Assembly: GCA_023819375.1 (NCBI GenBank)
Contig: JAMWDI010000002.1
Span: 245,896-309,895, forward strand
Reading direction: 5' to 3'
DNA: 64,000 bases
From: Candidatus Omnitrophota bacterium
GTDB taxonomy: Bacteria; Ratteibacteria; UBA8468; B48-G9; JAFGKM01
Each line of letters starts with the position of its first letter. The stretch's first letter is position 1. This document shows, piece by piece, positions 1 to 8,746 of the stretch. The position numbers and the translations under genes are program-made. The notes beneath the pieces were generated by a model. The model was not told the DNA's origin and searched no databases. It saw only the letters and a program-made list of their open reading frames with translations.

Positions 1-1044
1 GGTAAGAATATAAAATTTCTTGTAGATAGAAATGGAAATAAAAATGTGATTTATGTGAAACCAGTAGAAAGACCCAAAATTTATTGCGAACAGAAAGAAA
101 TAAAAAAACTGGGGATTATATGTAGAAATATTTCTGATTATGAAAAAATTGAAATAGGTAGAAATGACAAAGAAGGTGTTTTAATAACAAGTATAAGACC
201 TGGTGGTCCATCTGGGGAGTGTAAACCATTTTTAAAAGAAAAAGATGTAATAGTTAAGATTAATGAATATAAGATTAAAAATGTTGAAGATCTTATGAAT
301 TTTCTTGATTGTATAAATGAAGATACTTCCTTGGTCTTAACATTTGAAAGAGGGAAAGAAAAAATTATAACAGTTGTTGAAATAAAAAAAGAAAGTGATC
401 AATATCTAATTCCAAAAGTAAAAAAAGGATGGCTTCCTGTGGATATACAAGTTTTAACAGAAAAATTGAAGAAAAGTTTAAATTTAGATATAAATGGTGT
501 AATGATCACAGCAATATATACAGATGATGAATTTCCTTTAAAACAAGGAGATATTATTTTGAAAGTGGAAGGAGAAGCAATTAATCCAAGAAATCCAGAG
601 GATAGAGAATGTTTCTTTGATATTATTTCAGAATATAAACCAGGTAGTGAAATAGAAATAACTCTATTAAGAAATAACAAATTGGAAAATGTAAAAACAA
701 TTATTCAAGAAGAACCAAAGGATATCCATGATGTTGAAAAGTTTAAGGATGAAATACTTGAAATTTCTGTAAGAGATATATGTTTTTATGACATAAAAAA
801 ATATGGAAAAATAAAAGAAGGAGTTATAGTTGAAGAGGTAAAAGAAGGTGGATGGGGTTCTATTTCAAGACTATCTATTGGTGATATTATAACTTCAATC
901 AATGGTAAAAAAATAAAAAATGTTAATGAGTTTAAGGAAAAACTATTGGAAATTCGTAAAAAGAAAAAGAATATAATTTTTACTGTTGAAAGAGGAATAA
1001 GCAATTTCTTTATTGAAATTGATATTACTGGAGGGGAAAAATGA
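1..1044 (+). CDS. Tandem PDZ-domain protein (5' partial)
   Basis: The reading frame is open to the first base of the window, so the beginning of the gene lies upstream; a GTG at 46 is only an internal codon. What is visible is about 347 residues made almost entirely of three PDZ modules (roughly window residues 30-130, 135-240 and 245-345), each with the usual 'GV.I..I..GGP' and 'GD.I..ING..I.....F' pattern. The residues before the first full module (ending in NVIYVKPVERP) look like the last strand of a further PDZ domain. PDZ arrays of this kind usually bind protein C-termini in the periplasm, often attached to an HtrA/DegP protease. The stop overlaps the start of the next gene (ATGA), and that gene is HtrA-like, so the two are probably partners. 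Whether a protease domain precedes these PDZ modules cannot be seen. Confidence 0.75.
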   Translation, partial: GKNIKFLVDRNGNKNVIYVKPVERPKIYCEQKEIKKLGIICRNISDYEKIEIGRNDKEGVLITSIRPGGPSGECKPFLKEKDVIVKINEYKIKNVEDLMNFLDCINEDTSLVLTFERGKEKIITVVEIKKESDQYLIPKVKKGWLPVDIQVLTEKLKKSLNLDINGVMITAIYTDDEFPLKQGDIILKVEGEAINPRNPEDRECFFDIISEYKPGSEIEITLLRNNKLENVKTIIQEEPKDIHDVEKFKDEILEISVRDICFYDIKKYGKIKEGVIVEEVKEGGWGSISRLSIGDIITSINGKKIKNVNEFKEKLLEIRKKKKNIIFTVERGISNFFIEIDITGGEK

Positions 1045-1850
1045 GAAAAAATTATACTTATCTTTTTTCTTTTTTCCTAACTCTTTGCTTCAGTTTACAT
1101 TCAGAAATAGAAAAAGAGAAAATTAAAAACATAATTGAGAAAAATAAAAATGCAGTAGTTAATGTCAAAATAATAATGAAACAATGGATGGTTTTAGGAG
1201 GACAGGAAACACCAAAGGAAGAAGTAAAATATGATATAACAGGAACTTTTATTTCTCCGGAGGGAATATTGATTGCTTCTTCCTTTGCTTCAGACATAAT
1301 TACAAAAACCATGGAAAATTTTAATGATAACAAATTTAGATTTAAAAGTGAACTTATGAATGTAAAGATAGTATTACCAAATGGAAAAGAAATAGACGGT
1401 AAAATAATTCTTAAAGATGAAAAACTTGATTTTTTATTTATAAAACCTATTTCTGAGGAAAAGTCCTTATTTAATGCTGTAGATTTAAAAAATACAGAAG
1501 ATGCTGAAATTGGAGATGACGCAATTTTTCTTTTTCGCCTTGCTGAATTATGGAATAGAGAAACTGTATTTTTTGTTTCAAAAATAAGCGGCATAATTGA
1601 AAAACCTAAAAAATCTTATATAATGGACATTTTTTTAAATAATAACTATTCAATTTCTCTTCTTGGATGCCCAGTCTTTTCAAAAAATGGGAAATTACTT
1701 GGAATAACCGTAATGAAAACAAAAAAAGTAACTTCTCCATCTACAGAAAGTTTATTTTTCTCGCCATTTGGAAGTTTAATGAGTAACTATTTACCTGTAA
1801 TTATTCCAGCAAAAGAAATAGAAGAGGTTTTAAATCAAGGAATTAAATAA
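1041..1850 (+). CDS. Exported HtrA/trypsin-like protein with apparently lost catalytic residues
   Basis: The 269-residue product begins with a signal peptide (basic start, hydrophobic core at residues 7-19, then charged). The body follows the S1C serine protease fold: GTFISPEGILI (68-78) matches the strand before the catalytic His, KLDFLFIKP (128-136) matches the Asp segment, and GCPVFSKNGKLLGI (209-222) matches the segment after the catalytic Ser. By this alignment by eye, the His is Phe82, the Asp (Asp130) is kept, and the Ser of GNSGG is Leu208. It therefore looks like a non-catalytic HtrA relative. It has no PDZ domain of its own; the preceding, overlapping gene supplies PDZ modules. It may be a chaperone or regulatory partner in the periplasm. 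The fold assignment is moderately secure and the loss of activity is inferred. Confidence 0.6.
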   Translation: MRKNYTYLFSFFLTLCFSLHSEIEKEKIKNIIEKNKNAVVNVKIIMKQWMVLGGQETPKEEVKYDITGTFISPEGILIASSFASDIITKTMENFNDNKFRFKSELMNVKIVLPNGKEIDGKIILKDEKLDFLFIKPISEEKSLFNAVDLKNTEDAEIGDDAIFLFRLAELWNRETVFFVSKISGIIEKPKKSYIMDIFLNNNYSISLLGCPVFSKNGKLLGITVMKTKKVTSPSTESLFFSPFGSLMSNYLPVIIPAKEIEEVLNQGIK

Positions 1851-1861
1851 AAAGAGAAATC

Positions 1862-1890
1862 TTTACAAAAAATAGATTTCATGATATAAA
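1862..1890 (+). promoter_or_regulatory. Probable sigma70-type promoter for the PIN-TRAM/ispD/argJ operon
   Basis: TTTACA (1862-1867) and TATAAA (1885-1890) are separated by 17 bases, with TG one base upstream of the -10 box (extended -10). It lies in the 60-base gap before the gene at 1911. A short inverted repeat (1856-1862 with 1874-1880) overlaps it; this could be a weak operator but is not a terminator. Confidence 0.5.
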
Positions 1891-1910
1891 AATTTAAAAA
1901 GGCATGTAAA

Positions 1911-2879
1911 ATGGGTCTATGGATAATTAGAATTTTCTTTATGATATTATGTATTTTAACCGCTTTTTACAGTTTACCAAGTCATAAATTGGTTGGTATA
2001 TTTATTGGATTTTTTGGCTCCCTTGCTGTTATTGGTCTGGAAATACTTATAGGTAAAATACCATGGAGAAAATTAATCCTTGCAGTGGGTGGATTAATAA
2101 TTGGATTGTTAACAGCAATTCTTCTTGCAAATTTTTTCCTTCTTATTCCCTTTGAAGATCCTAAAACAGAAAATTTGATAAGATTTGCTCTTTACTTTAT
2201 CTTCTCTTATCTTGGAATTATGGTTGGATTGAAAGGATTTGAAGAACTTGGTTTTATTTTCCCTTTCATTAGTGGAATAAAAGAAGGTGAAAAATTATTG
2301 ATAATTGATACAAGTGTTCTTATTGATGGAAGAGTTTATGAATTAATGAAAAGTGGTTTTATTGATTATAAACTTATTATACCAAAATTTATAATAAAAG
2401 AACTTCAAAGTCTTGCCGATTGCTCAAGTGATATTAAAAGACAAAGAGGAAGAAGAGGTCTTGAAGTTTTAAATAAATTAAGAGAAGATAATGAAATAAG
2501 TGCAAGAATTTATGATATTGATTATCCTGAAATTGAAGCAGTTGATGCAAAAATTGTAAAACTTGCCAGTGAATTAAATGCAGCAATTTTAACAAATGAT
2601 TTCAATTTAACAAAAGTGGCAGAAGTCCAAAATATAAAAGTTTTGAATTTAAATACTCTTGCAAATTTAATGAGACCAAGATTAATGAGTGGAGAAGAAA
2701 TTTCTTTAAAAATTATAAAAGAAGGAAAAGAAGCCGGACAAGGAGTTGGTTATCTTGAAGATGGAACAATGATAGTTGTTGAAAATGCTTCTAAATATAT
2801 AGGAAAAGTTGTTGATGTTGTTATAGATAGTGCTATCCAGACACCTACAGGAAGAATTATTTTTGCTAAATTAAAATGA
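1911..2879 (+). CDS. YacL-family membrane PIN/TRAM domain protein
   Basis: The 322-residue protein has four hydrophobic helices in the first 120 residues, then a PIN nuclease-fold domain starting at IIDTSVLIDGRV (131-142, acidic residues Asp133 and Asp139), with later acidic positions in AVDAKIVKLA and TNDFN, and a C-terminal TRAM domain (about 255-320) of the sort that binds RNA. This domain order is that of B. subtilis YacL and its relatives, common in Gram-positive and other bacteria, whose substrate is unknown; many are next to ispD, as here. The next gene starts inside its stop codon region (2876), so ispD is translationally coupled. Confidence 0.88.
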   Translation: MGLWIIRIFFMILCILTAFYSLPSHKLVGIFIGFFGSLAVIGLEILIGKIPWRKLILAVGGLIIGLLTAILLANFFLLIPFEDPKTENLIRFALYFIFSYLGIMVGLKGFEELGFIFPFISGIKEGEKLLIIDTSVLIDGRVYELMKSGFIDYKLIIPKFIIKELQSLADCSSDIKRQRGRRGLEVLNKLREDNEISARIYDIDYPEIEAVDAKIVKLASELNAAILTNDFNLTKVAEVQNIKVLNLNTLANLMRPRLMSGEEISLKIIKEGKEAGQGVGYLEDGTMIVVENASKYIGKVVDVVIDSAIQTPTGRIIFAKLK

Positions 2880-3550
2880 AATTTCTTATCCTTGCAGGAG
2901 CAGGAAAAGGCCAGAGATTAAATCTCTCAATTCCAAAATCTTTTGTAAAGTTAAACGGAAAAGTTTTATTTTTATATTCTATTGAAAAATTTGAAAAATT
3001 TGTGGATAGGATTTATCTTGCATTACCAGAAGATTATATGGATGAAGGAGAAAAAATCATTAAAAGAGTATATCCAAATGTAATTTTGGTTAAAGGTGGA
3101 GCAACAAGACAAGATAGTGTTTTTAATTGTTTAAAATTGATTGACGGAAATGGAATTGTTTTAATTCATGATGTAGCAAGACCTTTCGTCAGTAAATCAC
3201 TTATAAAAAAAGTTATTGATGGATGTGAAAAATATGGTGCTTGTATTCCTATTATAAAAATCACAGATACATTAAAAGAAGTAGAAAATAATTTTGTAAA
3301 AAAAACTCTTGAGAGAGAAAAGATTTTTTTTGTTCAAACACCACAAGCATTTAAACTTAAACTCATAAAAGAAGCCTACGATAAATGTATGAAGACTGGT
3401 CTTGAAGGTAGCGATGATTCTTTTTTTCTTGAAAAAATAGGGTATAATAAAATTTATTGTATTGAAGGTGAGAAAAATAATATTAAGATAACATATAAAG
3501 AGGATTTGATTTTTGCAGAATTTATATTAAAAAAATGGGAAAAGGAGTAA
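2876..3550 (+). CDS. ispD: 2-C-methyl-D-erythritol 4-phosphate cytidylyltransferase
   Basis: This enzyme joins CTP to methylerythritol phosphate in the non-mevalonate isoprenoid pathway. The 224-residue length is normal for the family. The N-terminal nucleotide-binding signature LAGAGKGQRL (6-15) followed by PKSFVKLNGK (20-29) is present, as are GGATRQDSV (74-82) and IHDVARPF (97-104), which hold the CTP and substrate contacts. Its start overlaps the YacL-like gene and its end overlaps argJ by 16 bases, so three functionally unrelated genes share one transcript. No other isoprenoid gene is in the window. Confidence 0.95.
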   Translation: MKFLILAGAGKGQRLNLSIPKSFVKLNGKVLFLYSIEKFEKFVDRIYLALPEDYMDEGEKIIKRVYPNVILVKGGATRQDSVFNCLKLIDGNGIVLIHDVARPFVSKSLIKKVIDGCEKYGACIPIIKITDTLKEVENNFVKKTLEREKIFFVQTPQAFKLKLIKEAYDKCMKTGLEGSDDSFFLEKIGYNKIYCIEGEKNNIKITYKEDLIFAEFILKKWEKE

Positions 3551-4725
3551 CATATCCTTTTGGTTTTTATGCAAGTGGTATTCACTGTGGAATTAAGGAA
3601 AATGGGAAGGAAGATTTATCTTTAATATACTCCATCTCTCCCTGTGTTAGTGCAGGTATGTTTACGACAAATCAATTTAAGTCATACAGTGTAATCTGGT
3701 CTATAAAAAATATAAAAAATGAAATAAGAGCAGTTCTTATAAATAGTGGCAATGCTAATGCCTGCAATGGGAAAAAAAATTATTTATTAACTCAAAAATT
3801 AATGGAAGAACTTGGAACAAAATTAAAAATTGAAAAAAATTCTATTCTTTTTGCTTCAACAGGAATAATTGGAGTTGATTTACCATATGAAAAAATAAAA
3901 AATGCCTTTGATAAATTGATAAAAAATCTTTCTCCTGAAAATAATTATTTGGCGGCTAAAGGGATAATGACAACAGATACATTTCCTAAAGAATGTGAGA
4001 TAAACACTGAAATAAAAGGAAGAAAAAAAGAAGTTTTCATTGGAGGAATGGCAAAAGGAGCAGGAATGATAAACCCATCTCTTGCAACCATGCTTTGTTT
4101 TATCACAACTGATGCTGTTATTGATAGGGAAGCCCTTGAATTTGCACTTAAAGAATCTGTTGAAGAATCTTTTAATATGATTACAGTTGATAATGATATG
4201 AGTACAAATGATACTGTAATTTGCCTTGCAAATGGACTTGCAAGAAATAAAACGATACATATTGATAGTTCTGATTTTGAAAATTTTTTAAATTCTTTGA
4301 AAGAACTTTGTACAAAACTTGCAAAAATGATTGCTTTTGATGGTGAAGGTGCAAGTAAATTTATTGAAGTTGAAGTAAAAGGAGGATGGTGTAAAAAGGA
4401 TGTAAGGAGAGTTGCAAAAAAAGTTGCAGGTTCCTCACTTGTAAAAACTGCTATTGCAGGAGAAAATCCAAATTGGGGAAGAATACTTGCAGCAGTGGGT
4501 TCAACAAATGCGCGAATAGATATGAAAAATATAGAAATAAAAATTTGTGGTGTTGAAGTTTTTAGAGGAACTGAACCGTTAAGACATAATGAAGAAAAGT
4601 TAAAAAATTTGTTGAAAAATAAAGAAATTAAAATTGAAATAGATTTAAAAAGAGGAAATTTTTCAGCAACTGCTTGGGGATGTGATTTAACAGAAGAATA
4701 CGTGAAAATTAATAAAGAATACTAA
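3535..4725 (+). CDS. argJ: Bifunctional glutamate N-acetyltransferase / N-acetylglutamate synthase
   Basis: ArgJ transfers acetyl groups from N-acetylornithine to glutamate in arginine synthesis, and in bifunctional forms also uses acetyl-CoA. The 396-residue length fits. The autoproteolytic site is in KGAGMINPSLATML (174-187): the chain is expected to be cut before Thr185, which becomes the nucleophile. Other family blocks are INSGNANACNG (69-79) and GENPNWGRI near the C-terminus. The ATG at 3535 lies inside the ispD coding end; the N-terminus GVTYPFGFYASGI aligns with the usual ArgJ start. The rest of the arginine pathway is not nearby. Mono- versus bifunctionality cannot be decided from sequence alone. 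Confidence 0.95.
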   Translation: MGKGVTYPFGFYASGIHCGIKENGKEDLSLIYSISPCVSAGMFTTNQFKSYSVIWSIKNIKNEIRAVLINSGNANACNGKKNYLLTQKLMEELGTKLKIEKNSILFASTGIIGVDLPYEKIKNAFDKLIKNLSPENNYLAAKGIMTTDTFPKECEINTEIKGRKKEVFIGGMAKGAGMINPSLATMLCFITTDAVIDREALEFALKESVEESFNMITVDNDMSTNDTVICLANGLARNKTIHIDSSDFENFLNSLKELCTKLAKMIAFDGEGASKFIEVEVKGGWCKKDVRRVAKKVAGSSLVKTAIAGENPNWGRILAAVGSTNARIDMKNIEIKICGVEVFRGTEPLRHNEEKLKNLLKNKEIKIEIDLKRGNFSATAWGCDLTEEYVKINKEY

Positions 4726-4727
4726 AA

Positions 4728-6662
4728 ATGATAAGTAAAATTAAAAAATTTACTTTATTTTTTATTGAAAATGAAGAAATACTACTTAATAGATTACAAA
4801 AAAAGGGAATTGTTGAAATTGAAACTGTAGAAATTGAAGGTTTTGAAAGAAAAAAAATCTCAAAGACAGAAATTGAAGAAACTCTGAAAAAAGTTGAATT
4901 TTTGAAAAATATTTTGAATGAGATTGAAAAAGAAAATATCTCTCAAAAACTTATAATTACTGAAAAAGATGAAAAAGAAATTCTTAAAAATTTTGACCTT
5001 AATAAAATATATTTTGATTTTTTAAAACTGATAAGTGAAATAGACAGAAGAAAAAGGATTATTAACAGGATTAGAAATTTAAAACAGGAAATTTTTCCAC
5101 TGCTTAATACAGATATCCTATTTTATCAAATTTTTTCTCTCTCAAATTTCTCCTTTTTTGTATTTATTCTCCCAAGTAAGAAAAAAATAAATGCATTAAC
5201 TGAAGATTTATATATTCAAAAATTGGAAGAAACAGGTAAGAATTCAATATATTTGATTTTATTCAGAAAAGAACATAGAGATACAGCAGAAAGACTTATA
5301 AAAGAAATTGGTGGAAAATTTTTAGTTGTGAGAAAGTGGAATAAAAAAATCAAAGAGATTTATGAAAAATTGGAAAAACTTGAAGAAAAAAACCAAAATT
5401 TGATATTACAATTAAATGAAGAAAAAAAGAAAATTTTAGATTACAAAAAAGAAATTTATGTTTTTTACGACTATTTTAAAAATTTTTATAATTTTCTCCT
5501 TACAAAGGAAAATCTCGGACTTTCCAGATTTGTAAAAGGAGTTAAAGGATGGATTAAGGAAAAAGATGTAGAAATACTAAAAAAAATTGTTTTTGAAGTT
5601 TCTCCAGAAAGCCATTTAATAATTGAAGATCCTCAAGAAGGAGATAATATTCCAATAATACTTGAGAATAACAAATTTATAGAACCTTTTGAAATTGTAA
5701 CGGATTTATATGGTAGACCTGTTTATAAAAATATTGACCCAACCGGACATCTTTCTTTATTTTTTGCTATTTCTTTTGGTTTTTGTTTAACTGATGCCGG
5801 ATATGGAATGCTTCTTATCTTAATTACCTCTGTACTACTTAAAAGGTTCAAATTTTTACCATCTTTCTATAAGTTTTTAAAATTGCTTTTAATATGTGGA
5901 ATTTCAACTTTATTTTTAGGAGCGATAACAGGAAGTTGGTTTGGAGATATTCTCTACAGAGTTCCTTATAATATTCCAATCATAAAACATTTGAAAAATA
6001 TTGTTATTCTGAATCCACTTGAAGGAGGAGATAAAGCAACAAAATTTCTTTTAATAGCCCTTATTATAGGTTATATACAGATTATATGGGGACTTATACT
6101 TAATGTTTATAATAAATTAAAAAATTATTCTTTAAAGTATTGTGGAGAAAGCATAAGTTTACTGCTTATTCAAATACTTGTTGCTATTATTGTCTTGGGT
6201 TATATTTTAAAACTTAAAATGTTAGTAAAAATACCTTCAATTTTTCTTATTTTATGCTTCCTCTATCTTATGTTTGAAAAAGCAAAAACTCAAAAGGAAT
6301 TAATGTTGAAAGGATTCTGGGCAGTCTACGGTGTTTACAGTGTTATAGCAGGAAATTTACTTGGTGATGTTTTAAGTTATAGTAGGCTCTTTGGATTGGG
6401 GCTTACAACTTCTATACTTGGACTTGTTATAAATCAACTTGTTTTTATGTGTAAAAATATTCCTTACATAGGATTTTTTATCGCTCCTTTAATTTTTATT
6501 GTAGGACATATTGGAAATCTTATGATAAACTTACTCGGAAGTTACGTCCACACAAGCAGACTGCAATATCTTGAATTTTTCACCAAATTTTTTGAAGGTG
6601 GAGGAAGAATTTTTAAACCTTTTAAGGAAGAAAGAGTCTATACAGTTAAAATTTCTCAATAA
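4728..6662 (+). CDS. ntpI: V-type ATP synthase subunit I (a-type stator)
   Basis: The 644-residue protein has the expected two halves: a soluble, charged, coiled-coil-rich N-terminal arm (about 1-330) and a membrane half with seven or more helices (about 335-620). Typical motifs include DPTGHLSLFFAISFGFCLTDAGYG and, near the end, GHIGNLMINLLGSYVHTSRL with the Arg-containing segment (SYSRLFGLG) that faces the rotor ring. The subunit forms the ion half-channels of the V/A-type ATPase. The start is two bases after argJ. None of the other V-ATPase subunits, which normally form one operon with this gene, is in the window, so this gene is detached from them. Confidence 0.92.
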   Translation: MISKIKKFTLFFIENEEILLNRLQKKGIVEIETVEIEGFERKKISKTEIEETLKKVEFLKNILNEIEKENISQKLIITEKDEKEILKNFDLNKIYFDFLKLISEIDRRKRIINRIRNLKQEIFPLLNTDILFYQIFSLSNFSFFVFILPSKKKINALTEDLYIQKLEETGKNSIYLILFRKEHRDTAERLIKEIGGKFLVVRKWNKKIKEIYEKLEKLEEKNQNLILQLNEEKKKILDYKKEIYVFYDYFKNFYNFLLTKENLGLSRFVKGVKGWIKEKDVEILKKIVFEVSPESHLIIEDPQEGDNIPIILENNKFIEPFEIVTDLYGRPVYKNIDPTGHLSLFFAISFGFCLTDAGYGMLLILITSVLLKRFKFLPSFYKFLKLLLICGISTLFLGAITGSWFGDILYRVPYNIPIIKHLKNIVILNPLEGGDKATKFLLIALIIGYIQIIWGLILNVYNKLKNYSLKYCGESISLLLIQILVAIIVLGYILKLKMLVKIPSIFLILCFLYLMFEKAKTQKELMLKGFWAVYGVYSVIAGNLLGDVLSYSRLFGLGLTTSILGLVINQLVFMCKNIPYIGFFIAPLIFIVGHIGNLMINLLGSYVHTSRLQYLEFFTKFFEGGGRIFKPFKEERVYTVKISQ

Positions 6663-6672
6663 TTTTAAAAAC

Positions 6673-6702
6673 TTGCTTTATATGAATTTTCTATGATATA
6701 AT
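6673..6702 (+). promoter_or_regulatory. Probable sigma70-type promoter before the MscS-like gene
   Basis: TTGCTT (6673-6678) and a perfect TATAAT (6697-6702) with an 18-base spacer. A GGAGG ribosome binding site follows at 6715-6719, just before the ATG at 6724. It probably also drives the tRNA and rplY downstream. Confidence 0.6.
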
Positions 6703-6723
6703 TATAAAATAAAAGGAGGCAAA

Positions 6724-7395
6724 ATGGGTAGTGAAAAAATAAGTGTTGTAAATGAGTTGATAAGTAAATTTTGGTTAGCTCTTTCTAAAGTGATTGGTGC
6801 TCTTTTAATATTTTTGGTTGGATGGCTTGTTGCAAAGTTTTTAAAGGTTTTGATAATAAAATTTTTTAAGGTTATAAAAATTGATCAACTTGCAGAGGAC
6901 TCAGGACTTAAAGAACTGTTAGAAAAAGGAAATATCACTTTAGAACTTTCTCAGTTATTCGGAATTGGCATTTACTGGATTTTAATGCTTGTAGTTGTTT
7001 TTCTTGCTATAAATTTTGCAGGAATTCAAATCCCTGAAAATGTGATAGAAAGAGTTCTTACTTTTATACCAAAGTTTATTCTTGGCCTTTTAATATTTAT
7101 TTTTTCAATTTTCCTTGGTAATTTTTTCTCTGGAATTGTAAGAACTTCGGCAGGGAACGCTGGAATAGCAAAAGCAGGACTTCTTGGAAAAATAACACAA
7201 ATTGCTATAGTTACTTTTGGAACTGTTATAGCCTTACAGGAAATTGGAATTGCTTCTGATTTCATTGGAGATGTCTTTATTATAATTCTTGCATCATTTT
7301 GTTTTGGAACTGCACTTGCCTTTGCATTGGGAACAAAAGATATAATTAAAGAGAAAATAGAAGAAATAATAAAAAGAAAAGACAAAATAGAATAA
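6724..7395 (+). CDS. Membrane protein with MscS-like conserved transmembrane helices
   Basis: The 223-residue product has about five hydrophobic helices: residues 15-40, 75-100, 110-138, 155-175 and 183-203. The segments carrying glycine/alanine patterns (IGALLIFLVGWLVAKFLK, and ILASFCFGTALAFALGTKD near the end) resemble the conserved TM-helix module found in small mechanosensitive-channel relatives (CmpX-like). The cytoplasmic beta domain of real MscS is missing; the protein ends soon after the pore-like helix. It is therefore probably a channel-like or scaffold membrane protein of unknown role. It has its own promoter and a strong ribosome binding site, and the tRNA starts three bases after its stop. 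Confidence 0.7.
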   Translation: MGSEKISVVNELISKFWLALSKVIGALLIFLVGWLVAKFLKVLIIKFFKVIKIDQLAEDSGLKELLEKGNITLELSQLFGIGIYWILMLVVVFLAINFAGIQIPENVIERVLTFIPKFILGLLIFIFSIFLGNFFSGIVRTSAGNAGIAKAGLLGKITQIAIVTFGTVIALQEIGIASDFIGDVFIIILASFCFGTALAFALGTKDIIKEKIEEIIKRKDKIE

Positions 7396-7398
7396 AAA

Positions 7399-7470
7399 GG
7401 GCGCGTAGCTCAAGGGCAGAGCACCGTGCTGATAACGCGGGGGCTGATGGTTCGAATCCATCCGCGCCCA
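7399..7470 (+). tRNA. tRNA-Ile (anticodon GAT)
   Basis: A complete cloverleaf is readable: acceptor stem 7399-7405 with 7463-7469 (seven pairs), D arm GCTC/GAGC, anticodon stem CCGTG/CGCGG with loop CTGATAA (anticodon GAT at 7431-7433), five-base variable region, T arm GATGG/CCATC with loop TTCGAAT, and discriminator A at 7470. The CCA end is not encoded. It starts three bases after the stop of the MscS-like gene and ends 25 bases before rplY, so it must be cut from a mixed mRNA/tRNA transcript. There is no rRNA gene nearby, although in many bacteria this isoacceptor sits inside rRNA operons. Confidence 0.97.
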
Positions 7471-7495
7471 TTTTATTTATATTCTGGAGGGAAAG

Positions 7496-8173
7496 ATGGA
7501 AAGAATTTTATTTAGTGCCCAAATAAGAGAGTGTAAAGGAAAAGGTGGTGCCAGAAAATTAAGAACAGCAGGTTTTATTCCTGGAATTGTTTATGGACCT
7601 GATATAGAACCTATTCCAATAAAACTTGAAAAAAGAAAAACAGAAAAAATTATAAAACATCTTACATCTCATAACGTCATGGCAGAAATGGAGTTGAAGA
7701 AAAATGGAGAAACAGAAAATTTCACAGTAATTTTAAAAGATATCCAAGTTGATCCTATAAAAGACGAAATTTTACATCTTGATTTTTATAAACTAAGTTC
7801 AGGAAAAGCAGTTATAATGGAAGTTCCTGTAATTATAAAAGGAAAATCAATTGGAGAAACAAAAGGTGGTATTTTAGAGCAAGAACTTCGTGAAATTAAA
7901 GTAGAAGGTTTACCTTCTAAAATACCAGAGGTAATTGAAGTTGATATTTCTAATCTTGATTTTGGACATGCCATTTTAGTAAAAGATTTAAAGATCCCTG
8001 AAGGAGTAAAAATATTAGAAGATGGCAATAGAGTAGTTATTACTGTTTTAAAACCAAAAGAAATTATTGAGGAAAAGGAAGTAGAAGAAATTGAACAACC
8101 AGAAGTTATAACACACGAAAAAGTTGAAGAAAGACGAAGAGAAAAAGAAGAATTACAGAAAGAAGAAAAATAA
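7496..8173 (+). CDS. rplY: 50S ribosomal protein bL25 (long Ctc/TL5 form)
   Basis: bL25 binds 5S rRNA. At 225 residues this is the long, two-domain form: the N-terminal 5S-binding domain (about 1-92, with AQIRECKGKGGARKLR and GFIPGIVYG) and the C-terminal Ctc beta domain (about 95-190). The last 35 residues are a Glu/Lys-rich charged tail. A GGAGGG ribosome binding site sits a few bases ahead of the ATG. It is followed three bases later by pth; this rplY-pth pairing is widely conserved in bacteria and supports both calls. Confidence 0.96.
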   Translation: MERILFSAQIRECKGKGGARKLRTAGFIPGIVYGPDIEPIPIKLEKRKTEKIIKHLTSHNVMAEMELKKNGETENFTVILKDIQVDPIKDEILHLDFYKLSSGKAVIMEVPVIIKGKSIGETKGGILEQELREIKVEGLPSKIPEVIEVDISNLDFGHAILVKDLKIPEGVKILEDGNRVVITVLKPKEIIEEKEVEEIEQPEVITHEKVEERRREKEELQKEEK

Positions 8174-8176
8174 AAA

Positions 8177-8734
8177 ATGCTTTTTGCAGGCCTGGGTAAT
8201 CCAGGAAAAGAATACAAAAAAACAAGACATAATATAGGTTTTGAAGTAATAGATGAACTAAAAAAAATTAGTCAGATTAAAGAAATTTATAGAAAAAAAT
8301 TTTTTTGTGGTTGGAAAGTAATTTTAGAAGAAAAAGAAGTTTTTTTAATAAAACCTAAAACTTATATGAATGAAAGTGGAAAGGCGATAAAAAGTGCACT
8401 TGATTTTTTTGATGAAAAAATAGAAAATTTATTTCTTATTCATGACGATCTTGATATTGAACTTGGAAAAATAAAAATAATAAAAGATAGAGGGCCAGGA
8501 GGACATAAAGGAGTAATTTCAGTTATGGAAAATTTGAAAAGTAATAATTTTGTAAGAATAAGATTTGGCATAAAAGGGGAAAAAATAGAAACAAATTTTA
8601 TAAATTATGTTTTGTCTCCATTTTTGCCAGAAGAAGAAAAAATTGTTGAAGCAACAGTAAAAAAAGTAATCTCTGCAATTAAGGAAATTTTAAGAAGTAA
8701 TTTAGAAAAAGCAATGAGTTTATATAACAACTAA
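8177..8734 (+). CDS. pth: Peptidyl-tRNA hydrolase
   Basis: Pth recycles peptidyl-tRNAs released from stalled ribosomes. The 185-residue length is typical. The catalytic His is His18 in GLGNPGKEYKKTRHNIGF (5-22), with the supporting Asn64 in KPKTYMNESG and the HDDLD block at 88-92. GPGGHKG also matches. It follows rplY by three bases and precedes hppA by 12 bases with a GGAGG site between. Confidence 0.97.
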   Translation: MLFAGLGNPGKEYKKTRHNIGFEVIDELKKISQIKEIYRKKFFCGWKVILEEKEVFLIKPKTYMNESGKAIKSALDFFDEKIENLFLIHDDLDIELGKIKIIKDRGPGGHKGVISVMENLKSNNFVRIRFGIKGEKIETNFINYVLSPFLPEEEKIVEATVKKVISAIKEILRSNLEKAMSLYNN

Positions 8735-8746
8735 AAAGGAGGGGAA

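Noticed and set aside
1856-1880. Inverted repeat GAAATCT/AGATTTC as a terminator
   Set aside because: Stem of seven weak pairs with an 11-base loop and no following T-run; it overlaps a good promoter instead.
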